From NCBI RefSeq assembly GCF_041260155.1, contig NC_091934.1, positions 41,680,694 to 41,744,693 of the forward strand: a stretch of 64,000 nt of DNA, read 5' to 3'. The position numbers and the translations under genes were made by a program. The stretch's first letter is position 1. Each line of letters starts with the position of its first letter. The DNA is from Ptychodera flava. Taxonomy: Eukaryota; Hemichordata; Enteropneusta; Ptychoderidae. Below the pieces are notes generated by a model. That model saw nothing but the letters and a program-made list of their open reading frames with translations. It made no database searches and was not told the DNA's origin. Below, one piece after another: positions 1 to 12,911 of the stretch.

Positions 1-100
1 GATTGCGATTATTTTATCAAATGCAGAGGGCATCATCAAGTTCGCAGAGGGCATCATCAAGTTCGCAGAGGGCATCATCACGTTCGCAGAGGGCATGTCA
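1..100. repeat. 21-bp tandem repeat
   Basis: About four copies of TTCGCAGAGGGCATCATCAAG, running to about 97; the last ends in GCATGTCACGTGAG. It adjoins the hairpin element. Confidence 0.85.
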
Positions 101-180
101 CGTGAGTCGTGTTTAACCAATGGCAGTGCACGCTGATGAATGAGGTGTAATAATTAAATAATAAGACATGACAGCGGAGG

Positions 181-800
181 GCAATATTACGATTTATGGC
201 TTGCCGAAGGGATGGTGATCCTGACCGAAATATTGATGATGCCCGAGGGCAGGCCGCTAATTACGTTATTACCCGATCCTCATGTGTTATTAATTCAATT
301 ATACCGAACATTTGAAACCATCTCAAAGTCTTTGTACTGTGCGCATCAAACGACAGGTTGAAATGACGCGCAAATTTCCTGGCTCCTGTGCGCGCTTCGA
401 ACTTGCATTCGAACGGCTAGTGCGTTGCGGGCAAAAGTCGAGGGCAATATTAAATGGTACCATGTTACATTTAAATAATAACACACGCCAGCAAGGGCAA
501 GATCACGATTTGTTGCCCGCCCAAGGGCTGGTGCTCATGACGGTAATATTGATGATGCCCGAGCCGAAGGCGAGGGTATCATCAATATTACCGTCATGAG
601 CACCAGCCCGAGGGCAGGCAACAAATCGTGATCTTGCCCGAGCTAGCGTGTGTTATTAATTTTATTACACCGAACAGACACTTGTTTTCGAAACTTTGCT
701 CAGAATGCAGTCAAGTGTCGATCGAGACTCGCCACAGTGAAACGTTCTATTTGTTGCTCGATCGCAATGCTACATGAAGTTGAATTAATGTCTAAAAACG
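181..800. repeat. Long hairpin element with near-perfect ~88-bp arms
   Basis: Arms at 476-563 and 571-660, separated by about 8 bases, pair over GGGCAAGATCACGATTTGTT and GCTCATGACGGTAATATTGA. A diverged half-copy at 181-430 shares GATGATGCCCGAGGGCAGG and TGTTATTAATTCAATTATAC with 555-760. Looks like a palindromic MITE. The two short ORFs here are shadows of the palindrome. Confidence 0.8.
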
Positions 801-959
801 AAGACAGTGTTGTTCAAGATTTTCTCATTTAATGTACTTAACGTGGTCGTGAACTTCAGGTCGAGCTAATTTCTTGAACCTTTTCAAAAGCCATTGCTTT
901 ACAGAAAATAGCAAGCAAATTTACGCGATGATGTGGTACGCGCAGAAAGTACGCGCGGT

Positions 960-1200
960 ATTCCAGAACGTGGTAGCGGGCTATATCACTGCACGCGACA
1001 GGGCTATATCAGCGCACGCGACAGGGCTATATCACCTAAGCCATGTTCTATCACTTTTTGTTCTATATCACGTGAGTTAGGCTCAGCCAATCACAGTACC
1101 TGAATTATACGTGAGGTGTAATAAAACGTTTTTTGGAATGTCACGTGGCGGAGTTTCGCTAATTACGAGATCAGTACTATAGGTGAGGTGTAATAAAAAT
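960..1200. repeat. Short tandem modules
   Basis: GCGACAGGGCTATATCA-type units repeat from 977 to 1,035. Then two diverged units follow, each with TCACGTG and GTGAGGTGTAATAAAA (1,068-1,135 and 1,140-1,200); a third relative lies at 95-155. Confidence 0.6.
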
Positions 1201-1224
1201 CAATACAGGCATAATTGTGGTACA

Positions 1225-1600
1225 TTGAAAAATTATTGACGCAGTTACAGGTCTAGATTGACATCGTTGTAGACAGTCCTGTAAATACAGTGATGGGACA
1301 GGCAGAAATTTCAGGCCCTGTCACGTCACCGTGTCTACAGCACTGTATATAGCCATGTCATCACAGCACTGGCCACAGCCTCCTGTCACAGCAATTGGAC
1401 GTCTTTGCTGACACAGACCTGTACCACAGGGTTTGGTCAGGGTCTGTACAGGGCCTGTCACAGGGGAAAATATTTTTTTGCGATGTATTGGGATCATTAA
1501 CCGCCACTGGTAGGGTACAGTACATCGATTTCAAAACGCGTACACTAGGTAAAACTATAGCCCATTCATCAGTAAAATCAATAGTTTAAGTTATAGATGT
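1225..1600. other. CTGT/ACAG-rich stretch
   Basis: Dense in CCTGTCAC/CACAGC words in both orientations between 1,240 and 1,470, giving many weak hairpins. No gene recognised. Confidence 0.4.
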
Positions 1601-1607
1601 CATGACC

Positions 1608-1630
1608 AGTAGTAGTAGTAGTATTAGTAT

Positions 1631-1667
<37 letters not shown>

Positions 1668-1668
1668 T
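1608..1668. repeat. (TAG)n microsatellite
   Basis: Imperfect AGT/TAG trinucleotide run. Confidence 0.95.
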
Positions 1669-1739
1669 ATTTTTATGTAAGTGTCCTATGTGGACTTATG
1701 TTATAAGAAGAAGGCATGGAAGGTTTTCCTCACACAGAT

Positions 1740-2240
1740 CTAGAAGTGGCCAGATGTGACTATCAGAGCCAAGAAAGGATAGAAATATAGTGTAAGAGGT
1801 GGGGTTCTTGGATTATACTGATAACACCCACTCTAAGCCTCCATTTCACCCAAGAGATTCCCCAAAACCGTTTCAGGATTTTCCGGGGGTTATCTTATAC
1901 CCTTCACCTCCAACATAGGGGTGGTGGTGGGCTTAACTTCAGAAACTGTCAACCGATAGGTCAATTATTTTATTCCACCGCATCAGCAATTGTCAGAAAA
2001 TCAATCAGTTTACGAAATCACATGAAAGAACCCACGTCACTTCTCGTTTGAAAATGGGAATAAACTTAAATGAGATTTTCACTGCTAAACACCTTTCAAT
2101 AGATTAAACACTAACGATTTCCTTTCATTGAACATTGCCGCTGCAGTTGTTAAATTCATTCCGAAGAAAGAGCATGACAGCTTTTCCCCAGAAGTGGCCA
2201 GATGTGACTGTCAGAGCCAAGAAAGGATAGAAAGCTGATT
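1740..2240. repeat. Direct repeat pair of ~46 bp
   Basis: GAAGTGGCCAGATGTGACT... to ...AAGAAAGGATAGAAA occurs at about 1,743 and again at about 2,190, with one or two differences. Nothing else seen between. Confidence 0.8.
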
Positions 2241-2736
2241 TTGAATGGTGGACAAGTACATCACGTGAAATTATTGTCTGTACCGGAGAGGTTAGCGGTG
2301 GTTATCATTTATCACATACTTCCAGCACTTCACAGAATGAATTGACGATAATGCTGGAAACATTTTGTGTTTGACTTGATAATCATTTTCTTTCACACTG
2401 ATTTTAAATCAAATCACATTAGGAGAAAGAAAATTTGCAATGAACTCATATGGTTGTTTCTTCCAATAGTTTTTACAGTGACGACGATTTATCAACTCAA
2501 TACACCAAAAGTTGCTCAGTAAAATTTATTTACAATGTAAGTGATGATTAAACTGTATAACGGGTTGTACAGATACTTCTCAAAACTCAGACTCCAGCCG
2601 AAAATCAAGACAAACGACAAAACAAATGAAGTTCAGCGTTGCTACGTAATAATACTCATTGATATATTGTAATTGAGGCTATGGAATTGTCATGATAGAC
2701 CATCGCTTGATCCCTGTCCCGTGCACGTTTTCTTTA

Positions 2737-2740
<4 letters not shown>

Positions 2741-2806
<66 letters not shown>
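2741..2806. repeat. (GA)n microsatellite
   Basis: About 32 GA units. The flanks to 3,200 hold nothing I recognise. Confidence 0.97.
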
Positions 2807-2809
<3 letters not shown>

Positions 2810-3204
2810 AAAGAAAAAGAAGTGAATGTAAACTTCTGGTACAATGCGCTTTCCACTTTCCTTTAGCTTTCAGACAGAATGTACTGTAGTTTATGAAAAT
2901 AATGTAAATATTTTAGAGGGAAATGACAATCATCACATTGCTATTATGAAGAGTTAACATTACTATCTTCTTCTGCTTAGTCATCTTATATGATTATCAC
3001 AGAGCATGTCTGAATCGAAATCCAGCCATTTTATTGATTAAAGACAGCGTCTTTTAGAGCTAACATTATACCTCGCTACTCCGGCCCTAAAATTGAAAAT
3101 CTAAGGATCTGATTGGCTGTTGCATGATCAATAGCCTTCGCTTCGAAAGTCCAACACTAGCAGCCACGCAGGTAATTTTCATATATTTATCATTTTAAAA
3201 CCCT

Positions 3205-3547
3205 TTAAGGTAGTATGCACCTTGCCTCGCAAGAGAGTGAGAAAGACCCAAACCCTTTCAACCAATCTCTTTCAAATCAAGAATAAAAATCAGGGTCACC
3301 CTGCAAACTTTGGTACTAGAGGAACCAGGCAATCAAGATTTACTGATATTTGAAATTCAAAATGACCACCATCCCTGTGTTAACTTTATCGAAATAAATG
3401 AATATTTCGATTTTGGAAAACTTGAAACGGTGAAAATTTTTCCTACGCCAAGAGCTTTAAAACGATTCCCCATAAGTGGTAGATCAGAAAAGAATGGCAA
3501 AACTTTGAGAGTTCAAATACTTGTGCCCGAGGTGCATTCTACCTCAA
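3205..3547. mobile_element. TTAA-flanked MITE, copy 1 (inverted)
   Basis: Left end TTTAAGGTAGTATGCACC, right end GAGGTGCATTCTACCTCAA. Same family as 18,528-18,878 in the opposite orientation (AACCATTCTC/TTGGTACTAGAG landmarks). Left flank TTAA, right flank TCAA. The 92-codon ORF at 3,310 is within it and is not a gene. Confidence 0.7.
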
Positions 3548-6178
3548 ATAAACCCTCTGACCGTACTTTTTCGACCCAATGTGGCTAGACTTATTTTATT
3601 TTCTTGTTACATGACGTGTTCTAACGAATCGCGACAAAGGAGCATGCGGCGTTTACAGAAATGTTGCTAGGCAATTTATACATAAGACTGGTATTTAGAC
3701 AAACTCAAATACGCATACGCGTTTCTGCTTCTGCACCCGGAATGGTCTGTTCTGTTATCAGGCAATTAAGTCTAAAATACGATCGAAGGCATAATCAGGC
3801 ACGTCAAGCATCGTGACATGCAGTGCCTTATTTATATAAAAGAAGTGAAAAGTAGCAGCGTACAAACCAACAACTCTTAACCTGTTCACCCCTGATTCTC
3901 TGTAAACAGGTCCACATTCAGCATTAATAACAATAGGTTTGGGCTAAGCCATGGTAGTGAAAGGGTTAAAGGTAGTTTCCCGGAGGTCTTTCAACACCTT
4001 AAGGAGAAAACTTGAAATCAGATGACATTCTTATAGCATCTCTATGATTGAGGAAGTTTGCAGGATAACTTGTTGATCGCTCGTTGACTTTCTTGTTGAA
4101 CGGCTATATCCAATTCATGATTAACATCTTACTCACCATAGTATCATGGAAGGGACGCGACGAATTCTTCTGTAATGAGTGTTTTCAGACGTTGGATTAC
4201 CATAATAATACGGCTAGTTTTCTATCGGGTTCGAACCCACAACAACTATGCCATGGGAACAATGGCATCATGGTCTCTTTCAGGAAATGTGCAACATGTG
4301 ACTAGGGCCCTTGGTAGTCCATTTCTAATTACTCCTGGCTGGCCTTTTTGTAAAAGTAAAAACTCAGTTCGATTTTATTATCTTTAAAGTACTGTAGCGG
4401 AGTTTAAATGGGAGTTTACTCTTACTGCAAAATAAATTGTTGAAGAAACTGCGGACACTCTGTGATAAATTCATCGAATGATTTCCTGAACTTTGTGTTT
4501 TGCTGTTGCTCAGCTAAACTTTTCTATGATCAATTGAAGCATTTGTTGTTATATCGTGGTCAGTACATTTCACCTGCCCTTTGTCACACTACTGGTAAAC
4601 GTATACTCTCCGGGTATCAGCGTATCATATATAATCACGTGACAGGCCAATGCAAACGCTGGCCAAACAAAGTACTGTATTGTGAGCGTGAAGGATCGGT
4701 CGTTTTTCTATGGGCAATGCACAGAGAATGGAAGGACGTGGCTAGAATTTATAGCTATTGTGTATCATACAGTACCGTACATCCCTATGCGTTAATTGGT
4801 ACGAAGATTACAGTCAAAATGACAAGCATGCTGTTCTCACATGATATATGTAGTATTAACGTAAAAAAGAGTTTATTCTGGCGAGAACTTCAATTCTGCA
4901 GCTCAGGTTGTTAAACTATTTAGTAAATAATGACCATCTCTGGTTGAAGACAGTTGCAGAATAGACGTGAAAACCAAAATATGTACTCGAAACATTTGCC
5001 TGTCTGAAAAGAAAAGTTTTGCCATTATTTTTATGTGTCCTTTTAATTCTTCAAATTGGTTAAGTGTGACCCGATTCTCTTTTATAATCTTTTAGACAGT
5101 GCTATGAGTATCCCATCATCATAGCCGAATCGAACGATACCGTACTGGATTCCGATCATTAATGAAGCCGGGCCGCAGCCAGAACCATCTAAATTTAAAC
5201 ACTACATTACAATGATTTCGTTTTGTTGAGCAGAACCCTCACAAGTGCCCAAGCTTGCCTGAAAAGTTTGCGTTTTCCATATAACAAGTTACACAGGATT
5301 TTGTTCTCATGGGAGCGCCCATTCGAAGGTGAGGTTGCAAATATCTTTACAGACAGCAGGGATCAAATATATACCGGACCCGGGTATCAACTCCAGTCTT
5401 GAAAAGTCTCCTCTTTTTCTCTTTAACCGCAAAGATAAATTCTCCAATGAAATGGAACAGTGTATTAATTTACCATTATTTTGATCGCGAATTGCTGTCG
5501 TTTGTCAAACACACCTATATACACATCTGCAAGACCTCTTGGTTAACCCCTCGACATTTGATTCGAGAGCCTAAACACCAGTACACTCACTGAGAGCCGT
5601 CAGGTCAGCATACAGCTGAAACGTTGGTACTTGTCTGGTCCTGGACGTAAAAATCAGGATATTATATCAGGTAGGTACATTCAGTACAGCATCAATGATA
5701 TCTGAGATAAGGATTCCTTCTTAGTAAAACATTACATATTTGCTTGTCGTCGAGAATGAGATATTAATATTGTTTTGTGAGAATTATGTACACAAAACGA
5801 AAGTTGGAATCCATCCAGGTAGCTTCATTTTGAATGTGGTTGCAAGGTCATAGACAGGTAGCCAACATAACTCACGTAAGGTATATAAACAATCCAATTA
5901 GAACCGCATTTGTCTTTGGCGCTTTGAAATAATTTAGGCCAATGATATTACAAAAGGCGAACTCAGAAAAAGGGCGCCATTTATGATAAAATTGTGAACG
6001 CCGATTGTCGACGACACCGAGATCATTTTAGTCGTCGGCAATGCCGAGGTTATTTTACCAGAATCTAATGTTGGTCAACTTGAATCTGCTCATTTATAGG
6101 CCCATGTAAGTTTTTTACTGTCCCAGCAATGAGAGGCTAAAAAGGTGACATTTGACCATTTGGCTAATATTCCTATTA

Positions 6179-6226
<48 letters not shown>

Positions 6227-6850
6227 CCCTTTTAGGTGTATTTGTTTCCAAGATGTGGTTTGTTTGCAGTTCAAGATATTGTTCAAATGTCATCTCCTAT
6301 TATATTTGTGTATCACAAGTTAATCGGACACACTCTACTCTTGCGTGTTAATGTTATGAAATTGAATGATATATTTTTCCAGTATTTTTTTCTGATATTT
6401 TGTTGTAAATCAACTTTCCAGAGTAATTGTGGACGGCACTGTTATCTTTAACGTGATTATGATCTACATAGCATAATCATATTTATGGATTTTCGTGTTG
6501 TGATCAGTGTTCTCTGGATACCCATCCGGCAAGTCCTTTCCGCTGCTTTACCTTGAATGGGTATGGTTGTTGGGCAAAGTTTGATGTTTCTACTTAATAT
6601 GAGGTGGTTGGGCTGGGTGATTTACAGGAAGACACCTGTCTTAGAAAACTGCTTCGAGGGAGTACTACCTTTCGCAGACCTAAAATGCGGGATGGTAACA
6701 ATCCAAGAACCTTATGAATGATATGGAATCTAAATAATTAATTTGAAACTTGATTCTCATTGCTCTAAATCAATCCAGTCATATAAAAGGATCTACAATC
6801 ACTGAATAAAACGACATAAATAAAATAACATACGAGAAAATAAAATAAAT
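3548..6850. repeat. Segmental duplication, 5' flank copy 1
   Basis: Collinear with 35,948-38,905. Shared landmarks in order: ATAAACCCTC.GACC, ACATGACGT.TTCTA.CGAA, GAAACTGCGGACA.TCTGTG, ACTTTGTGTTTTGCTGTTGC, GAAAGTTGGAATCCATCCAG, ATACCCATCCGGCAAGTCC. Open frames are not conserved between copies (the 150-codon frame at 4,462 has no counterpart), so I see no gene. It may hold regulatory DNA or noncoding leader exons of the paralogues. Confidence 0.85.
6181..6224. repeat. (GA)n microsatellite specific to flank copy 1
   Basis: About 21 GA units. The duplicate (near 38,230-38,248) has only an unexpanded AAAAGAGAGA tract, so the expansion post-dates the duplication. Confidence 0.9.
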
Positions 6851-8658
6851 GAAATAAACTAAATAAAATAAATTAAAAAATAAAACAATGAAAACCATAG
6901 AGGTAAATCATCAGATAAACATAATGTATTATAATTTATGATCGGCTTGAAGTTATAGGCAAGATTTTTTTTCCTTCTGATATTGTTCTCTGACATGCAT
7001 GACATCCGACATCGCAATCGTTGTCTTGCAATCGTTGTCTTGTTTCCTTCTGAAAGAATAAAACATCGAGGCAACATATTGTCGATATGGCATTGCAAAC
7101 TGTACCTGATAAGTATTCCTGTAACATTTCCCATGACGAATAAAATCTTTCTTAGTCCAAGAGTTGTGAAATGATCTCCCCAAAGCAGCATATCAGAGAA
7201 GATTTGTAAAAATTCGCGTGTCCGAAAATCTGTCCCTCAGGCGCGTTCAGTCTGAACGACAAGTTCTGTAGACCTGGAAACATTTACGATCAGTACTCAG
7301 AGAACACATCTATTATGATGTATCCCTAATGGGCGTTCATACAATTATAACCTTGAAGCTCACGCAGTTTTTTATGTTTTCTGTAGAAACTAAAATGTGT
7401 ACCTTCATTTTTACTCAAACATTCTCAAGAATACAAGGCAATGGGCAGTACAACAAACACTACCCTTTTCACATATACGACACTACAGTGAACCTGACAA
7501 TGGTGTACACAGGAATTTACAGTTTTCCTTTATTGAGGTAGAACGTTCCGTACATATATATATTTTCAGACTGTTAAACTTTTAAAATTCCATTCCAGCC
7601 AAAACATTAGAGGAACTTACTGGGAACACTGAAGAAAACATTATTGTTTTCACCGTCTTTGTAATATAAAGATCGAACTTTGATAAGCAGAGTTAAAACA
7701 GGGCGTATCACCAATTTACTATACAGCTCAAGTAATTTTCCAGCATAATTTACATTATAAGAGTCATTGTAACATTCATGCTTGATAATGTATGAAGAAA
7801 ATGGGTTAAGCGTTTCTCTACAGAAACATAAGCAAAAGTTTATTTTATCATTCTTTTCGATGTGTCCCCTTTGCTTGACGCTCCACTACTGTAACTTACG
7901 TTTGATGGTTATTGTACTTGGGCCTCAGCCCAAGTACATTTGTTTTCATTCCGTGGGAAAAAACTCTGTAAGGTATAACCATTCCTGGCTGAGACCAGGG
8001 AGGGCAAAATGTCTTGGCTTCATCTTTCTTGGCATAATAAATGGCGTAATGATGTTAACTGAATGGTAGTGCTGCTCTCAGTAAGTCTTGAATAAGTGAG
8101 ATGTGAATATTAATGCTTCTCTATCTGAGTTTTTGCCACAAAATCTTCTGAATATAATCAAAATGTGCATCGAAATGCAACAATTAATGCACCCTCCGTT
8201 TCCTAGGCGATTACCATGTAAGGAGATGATGACGTCAAGACAGATTTGTAGTGTGTTTGGTCCTGGATGGTGCACGAAGTTTTGTCAAGGTAGCTTGTGT
8301 ATTTATTTCCTAAATGGGAGAGATTAGGGTCGATCTAAACGAAGGCCGAAGAATGTTATGATCCTCTAAGCGAGCTGAACTCTAACGCGAATGGTTGGAT
8401 AATTTGGAGGATGTCTAGAATGATCTCGTCTCATTAAGATTATTTGGCGGTCAGTATTGAATTTCAACTGCGTCACAAGTTTGCGAAATGAGTATTCCGT
8501 CGAACGGTCAACGAACGATATTTTAGAAATCTGGAGACATGGCCCATCGCATTTTTATTTTAATATTTTATATTTTACAAAAGATGTAAGAAGCAATGAT
8601 TTTGTCGAAAATTCTGAAAAAAATATAGGAAGATTTGATCGCGAACACATTTTCACTT
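6850..8658. other. No gene recognised
   Basis: Contains a 10-bp-arm palindrome at 7,917-7,940 (GTACTTGGGC / GCCCAAGTAC) and a small repeat of CAATCGTTGTCTTG near 7,016-7,041. Short ORFs overlap on both strands without recognisable content. Confidence 0.5.
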
Positions 8659-8997
8659 GGGGTCAACTAGCTCTGCGTACGATGCTGTGTGTTCCGCTAC
8701 AGCTAATCGCCCCGCTCACCACAGCCCTGCAAAGACCCGTACGCGTACGTAGGGTCGGTGACTTCAAATCCATTTTGGAACTTGACGTAAAAAGCCAAAT
8801 TACTGCCGAAATTCAGCGTTCTTGGGCCCAAGTCGTATCCCAGCCTACCTCAGCTACTCGATCGCTTCCAAAAATGACAGTCTTTTATTCACTTCTCGTA
8901 AATAACCGTCGATGTCGGCAACTCTCTCGCTAGCCCTGCGTACTTTGCTGTGTGTTAGCTGTAGCACATAGCATCGTACGCAGGGCTAGGGGTCAAC
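8659..8997. mobile_element. MITE with terminal inverted repeats and 8-9 bp target duplication
   Basis: Body 8,668-8,988. Left end TAGCTCTGCGTACGATGC; right end GCATCGTACGCAGGGCTA. GGGGTCAAC flanks both sides (8,659-8,667 and 8,989-8,997). A third terminus-like copy at 8,931 makes a terminal hairpin. An 8-bp duplication would fit hAT, 9 bp would fit Mutator; the C is ambiguous between duplication and terminus. It interrupts the 158-codon ORF starting at 8,457, which is therefore not a gene. Confidence 0.88.
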
Positions 8998-9344
8998 ATG
9001 GGGTCGCAGCCATGTTGCCTCAAAACTTATTTCTGTCTGCACTCAAAACTCAAAAATGTCGGATATGAACCTGAAAAATCGATGCAATTTTGTCAAACTT
9101 CGGCGAAATTTCAGCATATAGACAAAATTTCATCTAGGTAAGGTAAATTTACTGAAATTTGATCGACAAATAATCCTGAGCTTGAACGTGACAGCTCGCC
9201 TTCTCCAGCATCCAGCTGCTCATACACAGTTGCCCATATGGCCAGGTTTATGAGATTGTTTTCAAGCGACGGCGGCAGACCGTACGGGGCTCTGGATATG
9301 AACCTACCGCCGGTGTAGCTGTAATAACTGTTGCGTTGTTTTTA
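8998..9344. other. No feature recognised
   Basis: Unique-looking AT-rich sequence. Confidence 0.4.
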
Positions 9345-9760
9345 GTGCCCACGGACGAAGTCCTGGGGGAGTTATAGGTTTGGTCATGTCAGTCCGTCCG
9401 TTCACGCAGATATCTCAGACATGCCCTGGTCAATTTCTTTCAAACTTTGCACAAGAATAGTACCCAACCCCATACAGATGCACGTCGATTTGTTTCACAA
9501 TGCGATCGAATTTGGCCGTGTTAGAGGACTTTTTAGTTTACACCTCCATAGACTCCCATGTATAAGGCAGTTCTCCATAGACTTTCATGTATAAGGCCAA
9601 GAAAAATAAAATTTAGTTTCTCATCGTATTCATATTGCCTAAAGGATGCAGTGACACAGTTTTTTGTCCCCACGGATAAAGTCCAGGGGGCTTATAGATT
9701 GGGTCATATCCGTCCGTGAGTCCATCAGTGAGTCCATCAGTTCACGCAGATATCTCAGAC
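9345..9760. repeat. Dispersed repeat, two diverged copies
   Basis: CCCACGGA.(A/G)AAGTCC.GGGGG followed by TTATAG.TT and GTCCGTC occurs at about 9,349 and 9,670. Its body (CAATTTCTTTCAAACTTTG, TGCACGTCGATTTGTTTCAC) recurs in the array at 31,930-32,900. Confidence 0.75.
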
Positions 9761-9761
9761 A

Positions 9762-10668
9762 TTTTGACAAAATATCATGTGACCTTGGTGACCTTTGACC
9801 TCAAATATACATTATTGTCCATAACTCAGTAACCACAAGTGCTAAACCTTTCATATTTGGTATGATGGGACACCTTATGACGCCACATATTGTACCTCAT
9901 TAATTATGCGCATATCTAATTTTGAGCGAGCCAATAGAGCTAGAGGTCTGATTTTTGGTATATAGGGATAAGTTAACAATATAATTTGTTTGACAAAACG
10001 TCACGTGACCTCAATGACCTTTGACCTCAAATATACATATTTGTCCACAACTCAGTAACCACAAGTGCTACACCCTTCATATTTGGTATGATAGGACACC
10101 TTATGACACCATATATTGTACCTCATTAATTATGCGCATATCTTATTTTGAGCGAGCCAATAGAGCTAGAGGTCTGATTTTTGGTATATAGGAATAACTT
10201 AGCAATACAATTATTATGACAAAATGTGACGTGACCTCAATGACCTTTGACCTCAAATATATATATATATGTGTCCACAACTCAGTAACCACAAGTGCTA
10301 CATCCTCATATTTGGTATGATAAGACACCTAACGACACCACATATTGTACCTTATTAATTATGCGCATATCTAATTTTGAGCGAGCCAATAGAGCTAGAG
10401 GTCTGATTTTTGGTATATAGGAATAACTTAGCAATACAATTATTTTGACAAAATGTCATGTGACCTCAATGACCTTTGACCTCAAATATATATATATATG
10501 TGTCCATAACTCAGTAACCACAAGTGCTACACCCTTCATATTTGGTATGATGGGACACCTTATGACACCACATATTGTACCTCATTAATTATTCGCATAT
10601 CTAATTCTGAGCAAGCCAATAGAGCTAGATGACCGATTTTTGGTATATAGGGATAACTATAGGGTAGA
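9762..10668. repeat. ~228-bp tandem repeat, four copies
   Basis: Units begin TGACAAAA.(A/G)T at about 9,762, 9,992, 10,217 and 10,443. Each contains TGACCTTTGACCTCAAATAT, AACTCAGTAACCACAAGTGC and GAGCGAGCCAATAGAGCTAG. Confidence 0.92.
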
Positions 10669-12858
10669 AATCTAAATATGCCCATCTAAATATTAGACAT
10701 CTACCATCGAGAACAAAAGAAATTTGCTGTAATTTGAATATTTAAGGAGTTTAAGCAATTTCACTATAAATAAAGAACCCCTGCCTCAAACTCCACAAAA
10801 GTTGCTAGACATATTTTGCCGTTGTCATGCAATTGCTTCGTTTAATAACCAGTTAATCAAATGCCTAATTGACAGGAGGAAATTCAAGACCATATTTGAA
10901 TAGTAGTATATATTGTCCTCAAAATTACTCTATCTCGGCCCAAGTACTCATTGCCTTCAGCAATACTGCCTTGTTTTTCTTGTTTTTGTTCTCGATGATA
11001 CCTGCTATTTCTTGTTCTATTACAAAATTCAACTGAAATGCAAGGTTTTCGACTTGCCAATACAGCTTATGTTTGGGTTAGTCCGATATTATTGCCCTTA
11101 AGGCTATCTTTGGTCCAGCTACGCGATGCATTCATTCCTATCGTGTGCGAAGTATAATAGCAAGTTTGTATGACAAAAGAGTTACTTTCCCATTTTAAAT
11201 CTGTAAAATAGATTACTTTGGTGCAAAATCTTATAGCATAAGTGACTATGTCAAAGAATAGCCTTGCACAGTTTTGTATTGATTTAGTATGAACATAATA
11301 ATGCAATAGAAAGTGCAATTTGCTCAATACTGAGCATTTGTTTAGAATCATGCCAATCTATCAGTTAAATTGCTTTACGGAGGAATCGGAATGCTGATAT
11401 TTCTCCTACTCACAGTACACTGTAGTATAATGAATGTTATACTATAAAAAAGTCATATTATGAAAGGCTAAACGTAATTTGAAAGCACAATCTTTGAAAC
11501 CAATATCAAGGTTGTCCATCTATGATTGAATGAGACATTAAAATCCCTGCTGTTAGAATCACACGCGTTTGCTCAAACTCTTTGAGATGTTACTATCATA
11601 AAATATTTTTTGTCGAATTTACAGATTTACAACCACCACTGCCAGCCTATTGATACCTTATATATACCTCAACCCGATATGAACTGAAAATACTCACGTG
11701 CTCCAATATATATTGCAGTGATCTGTAAATTTAAACTTTTGCCACATGTTTGCCACATGAAAGTGTTATGATCAACATCATGAACAATATTCACCACAAA
11801 TTAATTCCAAAGGTCATTAAATATACAAATATGTAATTAGCTGAAATAAAGATGCTAAATTTCTTTAACTGCTGTCATTTGGATTTCGAGCAGGAAAGAA
11901 ACTTTAAGTACACTTTAAATCAGGTGAAAACACCTTCAGCAACTTTCAATAAAATCAAGTAGGTTAGCAATTCATTGACAGAACACTTCTTAATATTTCT
12001 CAGTATAGGCCAGATATCTGTCACCTTCATATATGTAACAATTGTAATCAGATCTGGTACTGCAATTCTGACTCATATGACTTGATACTCATATTACTCA
12101 TATACCTTGATACTAATAAATGTTTCACAACACAGTCAGATATCTATCGGATCAGTATCTGCAGCAGATTTCATCAATTTTGGTGCAGTTGTTTTGGAGA
12201 TATACGACTAATTACAAAACTTCATTAAACATTCAAATCAGCTGCTTTTAAACTTGGTACTGCTCAATGCTGCTTAATGCAATTTGATATCTATCAGGTA
12301 TCATCGAATTTGGTGTAGAAGTTTCGGAGTTAGTTCACTAATTACAACAGTTCAGTAAATATGTAACGAGCAGATAATCGACACGAAACTAACAGTATTG
12401 TTATAACGTTCTGAGATTGTCATCAGTGAAAAGTTTCATTAAATTTTGTGCAGTTTTTTTAATATATGTCGACTCTGTTGTCGTTACTGTCTCCATAGGA
12501 AACCATTATATGAAAAAAAATCATAACTTCATTAACATGCAAGCCACATAAACCAGAATCAAAGTGCTTCTTGATATTAGCATATGGTACCTGTCTACCC
12601 AATGTGATTTGAATCCGTTTAGGCGTTCTTGAGTTATCGTGTAAACAGAAAGACAGACACACATACGCACACAGGCAGATATCGGTACGACATTATCTTA
12701 CGTGTGTGAACATATGAGCTAAAATACAAGTGATCTTGATGTACCGTTTATATATGCCAATCTCTCCAGTTTTTTATTATATTATTTTTCAATTTTCATA
12801 AACAGCCTTCATGAGTGAAATTGTTCATCCTACAAGCACCATCAAAGTATTTGACTCA
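10669..12858. other. 5' flank of copy A: no gene recognised
   Basis: From about 12,120 to 12,480 there is a degenerate repeat of roughly 130-150 bases (recurring ATCTATC.G..TC, TTTGGTG.AG..GTTT.GGAG, ACTAATTACAA). A run of AGACAGACACACA follows at 12,650. No homologue of this stretch precedes copy B. Confidence 0.45.
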
Positions 12859-12911
12859 GTTTTATAATTCGCACAGAATTTGAAGCCAACTTTAGACGTC
12901 GACTAAGTATT
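12859..12911 (+). promoter_or_regulatory. Possible core promoter / 5' leader of copy A
   Basis: A TATA-like stretch (TTTTATAATT, about 12,860-12,869) lies some 45-50 bases before the ATG. This is closer than expected if it were a true TATA box with a normal leader, so it may be chance. No initiator element is evident. Confidence 0.15.

Noticed and set aside
4462-4914. 150-codon ORF in the duplicated 5' flank
   Set aside because: The homologous stretch near 36,550-36,980 does not keep the frame, so no coding constraint is visible.
6090-6351. Ser-Leu and Arg-Glu repeat ORFs on both strands
   Set aside because: Translation of a (GA)n microsatellite.
8457-8933. 158-codon ORF
   Set aside because: It runs into a MITE with a target duplication at 8,659-8,997 and has no recognisable domain.
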